Shown here piece after piece: positions 1 to 6,648 of a stretch of DNA of 8,074 nucleotides. Source of the DNA: Pseudomonadota bacterium (GTDB lineage: Bacteria; Pseudomonadota; Gammaproteobacteria; Burkholderiales; Burkholderiaceae_D); the NCBI GenBank assembly GCA_023435945.1, contig JAEZLB010000240.1:1-8074 (forward strand), written 5' to 3'. Each line of letters starts with the position of its first letter. Position 1 is the first letter of the stretch. A program made the position numbers and the translations under genes. Below the pieces are notes generated by a model. The model had not been told where the DNA came from. It saw only the letters and a list, made by a program, of their open reading frames with translations, and searched no databases.

Positions 1-311
1 ACCCAATCCTGCTCTTCTACGTCCCGCAATTCGTAATGCAGTTCGTCGGCGTTCAAGCCGATGGAATCAGCCGCCGTTTGCAGCAGGGCGGCTGGCTCGT
101 CATCGCCATTGAGCAGCGCAACCACGCGACTGCGCTCCCATGCCGTCTGCTCGGGTTCCATGCCGGGTTCGCCAAACAAGGGTTGCTCGGCATCAGTCCC
201 GAGATCCGCATCTTCCACTGATACGGAAAGTGCGCCTGTTTCCATCAACGCATCCGACAAGGCTTCCGCCTGATCGCGTGCGACTTCGATGACGATTTCT
301 GTCCAGCTCAT
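1..311 (-). CDS. prmA: Ribosomal protein L11 methyltransferase PrmA (N-terminal part, runs off left edge)
   Basis: Reading the minus strand from the ATG at 311 gives 103 full codons with no stop, leaving through the left edge. The protein begins [10 protein letters not shown], followed by an acidic stretch ending in [13 protein letters not shown]. This matches the N-terminal substrate-recognition domain of PrmA (typically about 290-300 residues), the cytoplasmic SAM-dependent enzyme that methylates ribosomal protein L11. The Rossmann-type SAM-binding domain would lie outside the window, so catalytic residues cannot be checked. The start follows the accC stop by 24 bases, with a weak AAGG 11 bases upstream. 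The accB-accC-prmA order is common in betaproteobacteria and supports both the call and cotranscription. The identification rests on the N-terminal sequence style plus context. Confidence 0.85.
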   Translation of the reverse strand, partial: MSWTEIVIEVARDQAEALSDALMETGALSVSVEDADLGTDAEQPLFGEPGMEPEQTAWERSRVVALLNGDDEPAALLQTAADSIGLNADELHYELRDVEEQDW

Positions 312-335
312 CCGGTAGAAAACCTTATTTGTTGC

Positions 336-1703
336 TCAGTGTCGGGTTTTTTGCAAATCAGGTTTATCCGCCAACTTGTGTTCCAGGTAGTGAATATTGG
401 TACCGCCTTCATTGAAGCGTCCATCCACCATCAGTTCACGATGCAACGGAATATTGGTCTGTATGCCTTCCACCACCATTTCGGACAGCGCAATCTGCAT
501 GCGGCGGATTGCTTGTTCGCGAGTGTCGCCATAAGTAATCACTTTGCCGACCATGGAATCGTAATGCGGCGGCACGAAATAGCCGGAGTACACATGCGAA
601 TCCACGCGGATGCCGGGGCCACCAGGCGGATGCCAGGACAGAATGCGACCTGGAGACGGGATAAATTTGAATGGGTCTTCCGCGTTGATGCGGCATTCGA
701 TTGCATGACCCCGGATCTCGATATCACGCTGGCGATATCGCAGTTTTTCACCAGCCGCAATGCGGATCTGTTCCTGCACGATGTCCACGCCGGTGATCAT
801 TTCCGTGACCGGATGTTCGACCTGCACGCGAGTATTCATTTCGATGAAATAGAATTCCTCGTTCTCATACAGGAATTCGAAGGTGCCGGCGCCGCGATAA
901 CCCATCTTGCGGCAGGCTTCGGCGCAACGGTCGCCGATGCGTTCGATCAATTTGCGTGGTACGCCTGGTGCAGGCGCTTCTTCAATCACTTTTTGGTGAC
1001 GGCGCTGCATGGAGCAGTCACGTTCGCCCAGCCAGATTGCATTCTTGAATTCGTCAGCCAGGATCTGGATTTCGATATGGCGCGGGTTCTCCAGGAATTT
1101 CTCCATGTAGACTTCCGGATTGCCGAAGGCGGCACCGGCTTCTGTCTTGGTCATGGTGACCGCGTTCAGCAGCGCGGCTTCCGTATGTACTACACGCATG
1201 CCGCGCCCGCCGCCGCCGCCCGCTGCCTTGATAATGACCGGGTAACCGATGTTGCGGGCAATACGAATGATTTCCTTGGGATCCTCAGGCAATGCGCCGT
1301 CGGAGCCGGGGACACACGGCACCCCCGCCTTGATCATTGCTTGTTTGGCGGAAACTTTGTCGCCAATCAGGCGGATGGATTCTGCACGCGGGCCGATGAA
1401 CACGAAGCCGGATTTTTCTACGCGCTCGGCAAAATCGGCATTTTCGGACAAGAAGCCGTAGCCGGGATGGATGGCTTCTGCATCGGTGACTTCAGCGGCA
1501 CTGATGATAGCCGGCATGTTCAGATAGCTTTGGGCAGACGGCGCGGGGCCGATGCAAACGGCTTCATCCGCCAGTTTTACATATTTTGCTTCGCGGTCGG
1601 CTTCGGAATAGACCACAACGGTCTTGATGCCTAGCTCGCGGCACGCACGCTGGATACGCAATGCGATTTCGCCACGATTAGCAATAAGGATTTTTTCAAA
1701 CAT
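336..1703 (-). CDS. accC: Biotin carboxylase subunit of acetyl-CoA carboxylase (AccC)
   Basis: This 455-residue protein (E. coli AccC is about 449) catalyses ATP- and bicarbonate-dependent carboxylation of biotin on AccB, the first half-reaction of malonyl-CoA synthesis for fatty acids. It starts [18 protein letters not shown], the canonical biotin carboxylase N-terminus. The ATP-grasp glycine loop [12 protein letters not shown] is at 159-170. Residues expected from the E. coli enzyme are present at the same numbers: K116, K159, H209, Q233, H236, E276, E288, N290, R292, Q294, V295, E296 and R338. The frame extends upstream to a TTG at 1730, but I chose the ATG at 1703 because family homology begins there. 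No Shine-Dalgarno sequence precedes it; the 18 bases upstream are almost all pyrimidine. It lies 76 bases after accB, and that gap contains an inverted repeat. The gene looks intact and functional. Confidence 0.97.
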   Translation of the reverse strand: MFEKILIANRGEIALRIQRACRELGIKTVVVYSEADREAKYVKLADEAVCIGPAPSAQSYLNMPAIISAAEVTDAEAIHPGYGFLSENADFAERVEKSGFVFIGPRAESIRLIGDKVSAKQAMIKAGVPCVPGSDGALPEDPKEIIRIARNIGYPVIIKAAGGGGGRGMRVVHTEAALLNAVTMTKTEAGAAFGNPEVYMEKFLENPRHIEIQILADEFKNAIWLGERDCSMQRRHQKVIEEAPAPGVPRKLIERIGDRCAEACRKMGYRGAGTFEFLYENEEFYFIEMNTRVQVEHPVTEMITGVDIVQEQIRIAAGEKLRYRQRDIEIRGHAIECRINAEDPFKFIPSPGRILSWHPPGGPGIRVDSHVYSGYFVPPHYDSMVGKVITYGDTREQAIRRMQIALSEMVVEGIQTNIPLHRELMVDGRFNEGGTNIHYLEHKLADKPDLQKTRH

Positions 1704-1736
1704 AGAAGAGAAAAAGGTGAGGCATTGCAATATTGA

Positions 1737-1776
1737 GCGTCAATCGATAGCGCTGCGCTATGCAACGCTTGATCGC
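1737..1776 (-). repeat. Imperfect inverted repeat (hairpin) in the accB-accC gap
   Basis: The core is a perfect six-base stem, ATAGCG and CGCTAT, around a three-base loop at 1747-1761. Flanking segments extend the pairing imperfectly: on the minus strand GCGATCAAGCG on the 5' side can pair with CGATTGACGC on the 3' side, with bulges. The element begins 3 bases after the accB stop and ends 33 bases before the accC ATG. No uridine run follows directly, so it does not look like an intrinsic terminator. It could act as an mRNA stability or processing element or modulate accC translation; this is inference. Confidence 0.5.
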
Positions 1777-1779
1777 AGC

Positions 1780-2244
1780 TTAGCCAATCACGAACAGAGG
1801 TTGACCGTATTCCACCGGCTGGCCGTTTTCAACCAGGATGGCCTTGATCACGCCAGAAGCATCGGCCTCGATTTCGTTCAACAGTTTCATTGCTTCAATA
1901 ATGCACAAGGTGTCACCTGTCTTGACCGAGGCACCCACTTCCACGAAGGGGGCGGCGCCAGGGGAGGAGGAGCGGTAGAAAGTGCCCACCATCGGCGATT
2001 TCACGATATGACCTTGCGGTTCGGCGGGGGCGGCAGGAGCCGCTGCAGGGGCGCTGGCGGCGGGAGCGGCCGCCGGAGCGACAGCTTGCGGCATTGCCGA
2101 AGGCTGCATCATCACGACTTGGTTTTGAGGCGCAGGCGAGGACTTAACGATGCGAACTTTGCTTTCGCCCTCGGTCACCTCTAGCTCTGCAATACTCGAT
2201 TCTGCAACCAAGTCGATCAGCGTTTTTAGTTTACGTAAATCCAT
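1780..2244 (-). CDS. accB: Biotin carboxyl carrier protein of acetyl-CoA carboxylase (AccB)
   Basis: This 154-residue BCCP carries the biotin that shuttles carboxyl groups from AccC to the carboxyltransferase AccA/AccD in the cytoplasm. The N-terminus [13 protein letters not shown] is the family's conserved helix. It is followed by an Ala/Pro-rich flexible linker at about residues 52-77 and a C-terminal biotinyl domain at about 78-154. The biotin attachment motif is EAMKL, with target Lys120. The thumb segment ([18 protein letters not shown]) typical of bacterial BCCP is present. A GAGG Shine-Dalgarno sequence lies 6 bases before the ATG. Upstream, in the 78-base gap after aroQ, is a consensus TATAAT, suggesting a dedicated promoter. 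In E. coli the accBC operon is autoregulated by AccB; whether that applies here is not visible in the sequence. Intact. Confidence 0.97.
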   Translation of the reverse strand: MDLRKLKTLIDLVAESSIAELEVTEGESKVRIVKSSPAPQNQVVMMQPSAMPQAVAPAAAPAASAPAAAPAAPAEPQGHIVKSPMVGTFYRSSSPGAAPFVEVGASVKTGDTLCIIEAMKLLNEIEADASGVIKAILVENGQPVEYGQPLFVIG

Positions 2245-2250
2245 AGAATG

Positions 2251-2254
2251 CCTC
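2251..2254 (-). promoter_or_regulatory. Shine-Dalgarno sequence of accB
   Basis: GAGG on the minus strand lies 6 bases before the accB ATG, within TGAGG. It supports the start at 2244 and contrasts with accC, which has none. Confidence 0.6.
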
Positions 2255-2290
2255 AGAAGGAAATTGTTTTCTTGTTGGAAATCGCGGGGA

Positions 2291-2296
2291 ATTATA
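2291..2296 (-). promoter_or_regulatory. Candidate -10 box of an accB-accC-prmA promoter
   Basis: The minus strand reads TATAAT, a perfect sigma-70 -10 hexamer, in the A/T-rich gap between aroQ and accB. Transcription would start near 2284, giving a leader of about 40 bases before accB. No good -35 box sits at 16-18 bases upstream, so the promoter would be weak or need help from an activator. The position in a 78-base gap between two genes makes chance less likely but does not exclude it. Confidence 0.45.
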
Positions 2297-2322
2297 AGCG
2301 ATTTAATGAAAGATAGCGTAAA

Positions 2323-2760
2323 TTAAAGTTGTTTTATGGCAAAGTCGACAGCTAGTCGATAGCCATCCGTGCCCAGCCCGCAGATGACGCCAGCAGCAAT
2401 GGCAGATAGATAGGAAAAGTGGCGAAAAGCTTCACGCTTGTGCACATTTGTGATGTGCACCTCAATGAAAGGGATAGCTACCCCTGCCAGGGCATCGCGC
2501 AAGGCCACGCTGGTATGCGTTAAAGCGCCGGGATTAATGATAATGGCATCAACCCCTTCCTGTCGTGCGGCATGGATGCGGTCAATTAATGCGCCTTCAT
2601 GATTGCTCTGAAAGCAATCCAGGCTCACCTTGGCCGCTGCGGCTTGTTGTCGGGCGGAGTGCTCTATATCGGCCAATGTGGTTGATCCATAGATTTCCGG
2701 CTCGCGTGTGCCCAGCAAGTTCAAATTCGGCCCATTGAGCAGGAGTAATTTTGTTGCCAT
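2323..2760 (-). CDS. aroQ: Type II 3-dehydroquinate dehydratase (AroQ)
   Basis: This 145-residue cytoplasmic enzyme (the family is usually about 140-150) dehydrates 3-dehydroquinate to 3-dehydroshikimate in the shikimate pathway to chorismate and aromatic amino acids. The signature [20 protein letters not shown] is near the N-terminus, with the flexible-loop Arg19 and catalytic Tyr24. The QSNHEG motif is at 51-56, Asn76 in [10 protein letters not shown] with His82, His102 in EVHITN as general acid, and Arg109. The frame stays open upstream of the ATG at 2760, but [10 protein letters not shown] is the family start and has GGAG 10 bases before it. It follows tlpA by 83 bases, which may hold a promoter. 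Its product feeds chorismate, the substrate of the UbiC encoded about 3.3 kb away on the other strand. Intact. Confidence 0.97.
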   Translation of the reverse strand: MATKLLLLNGPNLNLLGTREPEIYGSTTLADIEHSARQQAAAAKVSLDCFQSNHEGALIDRIHAARQEGVDAIIINPGALTHTSVALRDALAGVAIPFIEVHITNVHKREAFRHFSYLSAIAAGVICGLGTDGYRLAVDFAIKQL

Positions 2761-2770
2761 CGAGATGCAA

Positions 2771-2774
2771 CTCC
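2771..2774 (-). promoter_or_regulatory. Shine-Dalgarno sequence deciding the aroQ start
   Basis: GGAG on the minus strand lies 10 bases before the ATG at 2760. The frame is open for 29 more codons upstream, so this site together with family homology selects the shorter 145-residue protein. Confidence 0.45.
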
Positions 2775-2793
2775 GTTTGACGAGGATGCGCGC

Positions 2794-2823
2794 ATTTTGC
2801 CGCCAAATAATGGGGATTGGCAA
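2794..2823 (-). promoter_or_regulatory. Weak candidate promoter of aroQ
   Basis: In the tlpA-aroQ gap the minus strand has TTGCCA (five of six matches to the sigma-70 -35 box) at 2818-2823 and CAAAAT (four of six to -10) at 2794-2799, separated by 18 bases. Transcription would start near 2787. The alternative is that aroQ is only read through from the upstream genes. Confidence 0.25.
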
Positions 2824-2843
2824 GTAAAATGAGTGGCGGCCTA

Positions 2844-3362
2844 TCAAAGTGCAGCGATATCCCGACGCAGTTCGTCCATGTTTAAGCGGCCGATATAGGT
2901 TTTGCGAGTGACTCCCTGAGCATCAATCAAGACGGTATAAGGCAAGCCGCCACTTTTGTTGCCGAACAAGCGGGAAATTTCGACGCCGGACGCTCCTACG
3001 ACATAAAGCGGATAAGTAATGCGGTAGTTGTCTGCAAAAGTCCGCATATTCTCTGTTGTATCGATACCCAAGCCGATAATCTGCTTGCCCTGGCCTTTAA
3101 ACTCATGTTGCAAGGCTTCCAGATCTGGCATTTCTTCCACACAGGGAGAGCACCAGGTAGCCCAGAAATTGACTACCAAAGGTTTGCCTCTATAGATGTC
3201 CAGGTTCTGTCTTTCTCCCTGCAAGGTAGCGAAATTCTGGGCAAACAACTGATTGGGGGCTTCGACCTGAGCAGGTTCAGGTTGCCATTGTTTTATCCCG
3301 GTGAAAATACCCAATGCACCGCCTGCTAGCGCCACGACTCCCCACAACAAATATTTTTTCAT
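2844..3362 (-). CDS. TlpA/ResA-family thiol-disulfide oxidoreductase, membrane-anchored
   Basis: This 172-residue protein has an N-terminal signal anchor ([20 protein letters not shown]; hydrophobic at about 5-22) with no lipobox cysteine, then a periplasmic thioredoxin-fold domain from about residue 38. The motif [10 protein letters not shown] is at 65-74, with active cysteines Cys71 and Cys74 in a CSPC motif and the cis-proline Pro141 in [10 protein letters not shown]. This pattern is typical of TlpA/ResA-like reductases, which reduce periplasmic disulfides, for example in cytochrome c maturation or metalloenzyme assembly. The exact substrate cannot be told. The start overlaps the stop of the upstream gene by one base (TAATG), with AAGGA 11 bases upstream, so translation is probably coupled. 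Family assignment is strong. A specific symbol is withheld because TlpA, ResA and CcmG-like proteins are hard to separate by sequence alone. Confidence 0.93.
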   Translation of the reverse strand: MKKYLLWGVVALAGGALGIFTGIKQWQPEPAQVEAPNQLFAQNFATLQGERQNLDIYRGKPLVVNFWATWCSPCVEEMPDLEALQHEFKGQGKQIIGLGIDTTENMRTFADNYRITYPLYVVGASGVEISRLFGNKSGGLPYTVLIDAQGVTRKTYIGRLNMDELRRDIAAL

Positions 3363-3967
3363 TACCCCATCTGTCCTTCGATTAATGCGCGAACGGCGTT
3401 AATGTCGCCACGTTCCAAGCGGCCCGTCGGTTTTAATGCGCCCCGTAAATCATCCCTATTATAAAGAGACAAATGGACTCCTTCGTTTTGCCGCATAAAG
3501 CTTATGGTTTCTACGGGCTCACTGCGCCCCCGGAAATGCGGTGTTTCGGAAACCTCAAAATTAATGCCTTGATTTAAAAGATAAATTTCTATGTCTTTGG
3601 GGCTGTCGGCAAACAACTGGAGGTGAATATCCGAATGTTCGCCCGCGGTTCCGTTCAGCACTGCTCCGATCAGGTAAGGCTGGAATGCTTCCAGTTCAAG
3701 CATGACGCGCAATGCGAGCTGTCGCAAATGTAACAATCTTCGTGGTTGGGTATCGCTGAAAAAGATCTGGTTGTAAGTTCTAACTTCATCCTCGATTTGG
3801 GCGTTGTCGGGTAGGACATCGCCATTGATGCGGGCATTGCCCAAGATTTGACGGGCCGCCTTGCGCTTGGCCGTGCCGTAATCGGTTCCGTCTTCTGCGA
3901 TCAAGCGAGCAGCAAGCGCGGCGATTTCGGCGCGAATCATTTCATATTCAGAAGGAGAAGCTGCCAT
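3362..3967 (-). CDS. Conserved protein of unknown function, possible degenerate nucleotidyltransferase
   Basis: I do not firmly recognise this 201-residue protein. It has no signal peptide or membrane segment, so it is probably cytoplasmic. An N-terminal helical part (about 1-90) contains EDGTDYGTAKRKAARQIL at 26-42. A second part at about 98-175 contains LIGAVLNGTAGEHSDIHLQL. That resembles the pol-beta-type nucleotidyltransferase pattern (G-[GS] then D-x-D), but with Gly-Thr at 106-107 and D113-I-H115, so the second acidic metal ligand is replaced by histidine. I infer a divergent or inactive nucleotidyltransferase fold. I chose the ATG at 3967; the frame also opens at a TTG three codons upstream and has another ATG at 3940, and none has a clear Shine-Dalgarno sequence. 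It heads the minus-strand group, overlaps tlpA by one base, and diverges from mpl across 94 bases. The gene body holds A/T-richer patches than its neighbours (for example around 3550-3595). Confidence 0.8.
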   Translation of the reverse strand: MAASPSEYEMIRAEIAALAARLIAEDGTDYGTAKRKAARQILGNARINGDVLPDNAQIEDEVRTYNQIFFSDTQPRRLLHLRQLALRVMLELEAFQPYLIGAVLNGTAGEHSDIHLQLFADSPKDIEIYLLNQGINFEVSETPHFRGRSEPVETISFMRQNEGVHLSLYNRDDLRGALKPTGRLERGDINAVRALIEGQMG

Positions 3968-4061
3968 AAGTTGCAATATGGGGAGGACGAAAAGGCCTGA
4001 TGATGCTATCGACAGGTCGCGGGTCGGGTAAAATTCCGGTGTTTGATTTCAAAATTCTACA
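3968..4061. promoter_or_regulatory. Divergent control region between the unknown gene and mpl
   Basis: These 94 bases separate two genes reading outward, so promoters for both groups should lie here. On the plus strand TAAAAT at 4029-4034 is a possible -10 box for mpl (start near 4041, leader about 20 bases). The best upstream match, TCGACA at 4009-4014, is too close (14 bases) for a normal -35. On the minus strand TTGAAA is a plausible -35, but no good -10 follows at 17 bases. Neither gene has a recognisable Shine-Dalgarno sequence before its chosen ATG. The promoter function is inferred from geometry. Confidence 0.4.
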
Positions 4062-4143
4062 ATGCATATTCATATCCTTGGTATTTGCGGCACCTTTATG
4101 GGTGGTCTTGCCGTTCTGGCAAAGCAGGCAGGGCACAAGGTGA
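4000..4143 (+). other. Possible small ORF overlapping the mpl start (speculative)
   Basis: A 47-codon frame starts at tandem ATGs (4000 and 4003), with AAAAGG just upstream (4 and 7 bases of spacing), and ends at TGA 4141-4143, overlapping the mpl start in another frame. Its middle is hydrophobic (for example FISLVFAAPLWVVLPFW). The spacing to the Shine-Dalgarno-like sequence is better than anything before mpl. However, the region after 4062 is constrained by mpl, and the overlap may be chance. If transcribed, it could act as a leader peptide affecting mpl translation. Confidence 0.15.
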
Positions 4144-5432
4144 CCGGCTGCGACGCTAATGTTTATCCTCCCATGAGCACGCAGTTGCAGGCCCAAGGGA
4201 TAGCGCTGATCGAAGGTTTCGGGCCGGAGCAACTGGACCTGAAGCCAGACCTGTTCGTCGTGGGAAATGTGGTGTCGCGCGGTAATCCGCTGATGGAAGA
4301 AATCCTGAACCGTGGCTTGCCCTACACCTCCGGTCCCCAATGGATAGGCGAACATATTCTGCGCAGCCGCTGGGTTCTGGCTGTGGCAGGCACTCATGGC
4401 AAGACGACGACCGCTTCCATGCTGGCCTGGATACTGGAAGAGGCGGGTTATGCGCCGGGTTTCCTGATTGGCGGCGTGCCGCTGAATTTCGGTATTTCCG
4501 CCCGACTGAGCGGAGACGAAGCGGCTTCTGATTTTTTCGTGATCGAAGCCGACGAATATGATACGGCCTTCTTCGACAAGCGCAGCAAGTTTGTCCACTA
4601 TCACGCCAGAACGGCGATCCTGAACAACCTTGAATACGATCACGCCGATATTTTCCCCGATCTGACTGCCATCGAAACGCAGTTTCACCATCTGGTACGC
4701 ACGGTGCCCGGTGTAGGCCGCCTGATTGTTAATGGCCAAGAAGCCAGCCTGCAGCGCGTGCTGGATCGCGGCGCATGGAGCGAAGTGGAAAAATTCGGAG
4801 CCGCGTCCGACTGGTCGCTGCGCGAGCATGAAGATGGCAGTTTTGATGTGTTCTTCAAAGGCGATCTGCAAGGCACGGTGGAGTGGGAATTGACCGGCGA
4901 ACATAACCGGTTGAATGCGCTGGCGGCGATTGCAGCAGCGCGCCATGTGGGGGTGCCGCCTGCCCAGGCGATTGTCGCGCTGGCGAGCTTCCAGAATGTG
5001 AAGCGACGCATGGAAGTGCGGGGCGAAGTCAATGGCATGACGGTCTATGACGATTTTGCGCATCACCCGACTGCGATTGCGACCACGGTCGACGGACTGC
5101 GCCGCAAGGTTGGCAAGGCGCGCATCCTGGCCGTGCTGGAACCGCGTTCCAACACCATGAAGCTGGGCACCATGAAAGAGGCATTGCCGGCCAGCCTGGA
5201 GCAGGCCGACCTGGTGTTCGGCTACGGCGCACGCGATGGCGGCAAGGAGGCGTTAGGCTGGGATCTGGGTGCCGCCTTGGCGCCGCTCGGCAATCGTGCG
5301 CAAGCCTTCTCGGAATTGCCCGCGCTGGTACAAGCCATTGTGCAGGCTGCGCAACCCGGCGACCACATACTGGTCATGAGCAATGGCTCGTTCGGTGGCG
5401 TGCATCAGAAAATCCTGGACAGCTTGAAATAA
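4062..5432 (+). CDS. mpl: UDP-N-acetylmuramate:L-alanyl-gamma-D-glutamyl-meso-diaminopimelate ligase (Mpl)
   Basis: This 456-residue cytoplasmic Mur-family ligase (E. coli Mpl is about 457) attaches recycled murein tripeptide to UDP-MurNAc using ATP, returning wall fragments to peptidoglycan synthesis. The N-terminus MHIHILGICGTFMGGLA is characteristic of Mpl rather than MurC. The ATP-binding P-loop AGTHGKTTT is at 109-117. The central-domain motif EADEYDTAFFDKRSKF is near 162-177, GEHNRLNALAA at 279-289, DDFAHHPTA at 330-338 and EPRSNTMK at 360-367. All expected Mur-ligase motifs are intact. No clear Shine-Dalgarno sequence precedes the ATG, but family homology begins exactly there. Its stop TAA shares one base with the next ATG (TAATG). 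It implies that the organism recycles meso-diaminopimelate-type peptidoglycan. Confidence 0.97.
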   Translation: MHIHILGICGTFMGGLAVLAKQAGHKVTGCDANVYPPMSTQLQAQGIALIEGFGPEQLDLKPDLFVVGNVVSRGNPLMEEILNRGLPYTSGPQWIGEHILRSRWVLAVAGTHGKTTTASMLAWILEEAGYAPGFLIGGVPLNFGISARLSGDEAASDFFVIEADEYDTAFFDKRSKFVHYHARTAILNNLEYDHADIFPDLTAIETQFHHLVRTVPGVGRLIVNGQEASLQRVLDRGAWSEVEKFGAASDWSLREHEDGSFDVFFKGDLQGTVEWELTGEHNRLNALAAIAAARHVGVPPAQAIVALASFQNVKRRMEVRGEVNGMTVYDDFAHHPTAIATTVDGLRRKVGKARILAVLEPRSNTMKLGTMKEALPASLEQADLVFGYGARDGGKEALGWDLGAALAPLGNRAQAFSELPALVQAIVQAAQPGDHILVMSNGSFGGVHQKILDSLK

Positions 5433-6016
5433 TGATTTTGTATTTGCACGGATTTCGTTCTTCTCCTCAGTCTTTCAAGGCACGTCTCCTGGGTGAGCGT
5501 ATGAAGGAGTTGGGCAAGGGCGATCAGTATGTTTGCCCGCTATTGCCGGCTTCGCCTAAAGAAGTGATCGATCTCTCCCTGAAGCTGGTTGAAGGGTGCG
5601 CCCCGGAAGAATTGACCGTTATTGGTTCATCACTGGGCGGGTTTTACGCCACGTATTTGGCGGAGCGCCTGGGATGTAAAGCGGTACTGCTCAACCCGGC
5701 CGTACGTTCGTTTCGCGACCTGGAAAAATACGTCGGCGTGACGACCCGCTTTCATGACGATGCACCCTTTGAATTCAAAAGGGAATACATCGATGAACTG
5801 CGCTCTCTGGCCGTGGAGCACATTACTCATCCGCAGCGGTATTTGCTGATAGCCGCGACGGGCGATGAAGTGCTGGACTGGCGCGAAATGGTCGCTCATT
5901 ATCCGGGTGCGCATCATCGCATTATTGAAGGCGGCGATCACGGGATTTCGGGGTTTGCCGATTATGCGGATGAAGTGCTGGCATTTTGCGGTGTGATATC
6001 GCAGGGCAAGTGTTGA
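5432..6016 (+). CDS. YqiA-like alpha/beta-hydrolase (putative esterase)
   Basis: This 194-residue protein matches the length and layout of the YqiA/YcfP family of small cytoplasmic alpha/beta-hydrolases (E. coli YqiA is about 193). It begins MILYLHGFRSSPQSFKA; the HGF segment supplies the oxyanion region. The nucleophile elbow is GSSLGG, with Ser67 in G-x-S-x-G. The likely acid is Asp145 in AATGDEVLDW and the likely histidine is His170 in EGGDHGI, so a full catalytic triad can be seen. E. coli YqiA has esterase activity on short acyl esters, but the natural substrate is not established. It overlaps mpl by one base at its start (TAATG) and ubiC by one base at its end (TGATG), and lacks its own strong Shine-Dalgarno sequence, so it is probably translated by reinitiation or coupling. 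The family call is firm; the physiological role is unknown. Confidence 0.9.
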   Translation: MILYLHGFRSSPQSFKARLLGERMKELGKGDQYVCPLLPASPKEVIDLSLKLVEGCAPEELTVIGSSLGGFYATYLAERLGCKAVLLNPAVRSFRDLEKYVGVTTRFHDDAPFEFKREYIDELRSLAVEHITHPQRYLLIAATGDEVLDWREMVAHYPGAHHRIIEGGDHGISGFADYADEVLAFCGVISQGKC

Positions 6017-6648
6017 TGGCGGAGAGTTCAAGGAAGCACGCGCGCTGGTTCCCGCATGTGAATGCCGTTAATCCCTCCCGGACGATGCGTGCATGGCTGA
6101 CCGATCGCATGTCACTGACGGCAAAGCTGATCGCGCATAGCAGGCATTTCCGTGTGTGCCCACTGCAGCAGCGTCGTGCTCTCAGTCTTGCTGACGAATA
6201 TGCGGCAATCCATTTGCCGCGCCGTTTGCCGGTCCGGGAGCGGGATGTGCTTTTGCAATGCGATGGTCGCGCAGTGGTCTACGCACATACTGTGGTGCCC
6301 TTGCATGACACGGCCGCCGACTGGCCTTTCTTTCGGACGCTGGGTTCGCGTTCGCTGGGTTCAGCGTTGTTCAGCGATCCGCTGATTGACAGGGGAGCGT
6401 TGCAGTTTGCACGCTTGCTTGCCGGACACCCTTTAATAAAGCGGGCTGAACAGGCATTGGGCATGAATTTCGCCTCCGCTTCCTTGTTTGCCCGGCGTTG
6501 CCTTTATCGACGCAAACATGGACATTTGCTGGTGACTGAAGTGTTTTTACCTGCCATTGCCGATTTGACTGCAATGAAGGGCAAGCCACCCATGATTAAT
6601 GAATATAGCAGTACCTTAAAACAAGGCATTGATGAATCTGCTTTTTGA
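6016..6648 (+). CDS. ubiC: Chorismate lyase (UbiC), chorismate to 4-hydroxybenzoate
   Basis: This 210-residue protein fits UbiC, the cytoplasmic enzyme that removes pyruvate from chorismate to give 4-hydroxybenzoate, the first committed precursor of ubiquinone. Visible landmarks are WLTDRMSLTAKL at 27-38, VRERDVLLQCDG at 73-84 with Arg76 at the place of the product-binding arginine, VVYAHTVVP at 87-95, LGSRSLGSALFSDP at 109-122 matching the LG-x-x-x-LG-x-x-LF signature, and LLVTEVFLPA at 171-180 with Glu175 at the catalytic glutamate. It is about 45 residues longer than E. coli UbiC (165), with extra residues at both ends. The start at 6016 overlaps the hydrolase stop by one base (TGATG), with AGGG 9 bases upstream. 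An in-frame extension ten codons further up is open but less likely. Its last 17 bases overlap the next gene. Confidence 0.92.
   Translation: MAESSRKHARWFPHVNAVNPSRTMRAWLTDRMSLTAKLIAHSRHFRVCPLQQRRALSLADEYAAIHLPRRLPVRERDVLLQCDGRAVVYAHTVVPLHDTAADWPFFRTLGSRSLGSALFSDPLIDRGALQFARLLAGHPLIKRAEQALGMNFASASLFARRCLYRRKHGHLLVTEVFLPAIADLTAMKGKPPMINEYSSTLKQGIDESAF
6623..6626 (+). promoter_or_regulatory. Shine-Dalgarno sequence of the exoribonuclease gene, inside ubiC
   Basis: AAGG lies 5 bases before the ATG at 6632, within the last codons of ubiC. It supports the start that overlaps ubiC by 17 bases. Confidence 0.55.

Noticed and set aside
339..1634. Long plus-strand open frame (431 codons) antisense to accC
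   Set aside because: It lies fully opposite a canonical biotin carboxylase whose active-site residues are all in place. Its His/Phe-rich translation resembles no protein family, and it reflects the codon bias of accC.
1704..1730. Nine-residue N-terminal extension of AccC from a TTG codon
   Set aside because: The family N-terminus [14 protein letters not shown] starts at the ATG at 1703, and no ribosome site supports the TTG.
1704..1779. Intrinsic terminator between accB and accC
   Set aside because: The hairpin is not followed by a uridine run; the nearest T-rich stretch is about 20 bases further on, just before the accC start. Both genes are needed together.
2012..2090. GC-rich, repeat-like stretch within accB
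   Set aside because: It encodes the Ala/Pro-rich flexible linker found in BCCP proteins, so the repetitiveness is explained by protein composition.
2761..2847. 29-residue N-terminal extension of AroQ into the tlpA-aroQ gap
   Set aside because: Type II dehydroquinases begin near [12 protein letters not shown], and a GGAG precedes that ATG. The extension has no family similarity.
3948..5066. Long minus-strand open frame (372 codons) opposite mpl, ending within the neighbouring gene
   Set aside because: The translation is low-complexity, His/Gln/Arg-rich antisense of a clear Mpl protein, with no plausible family signature.
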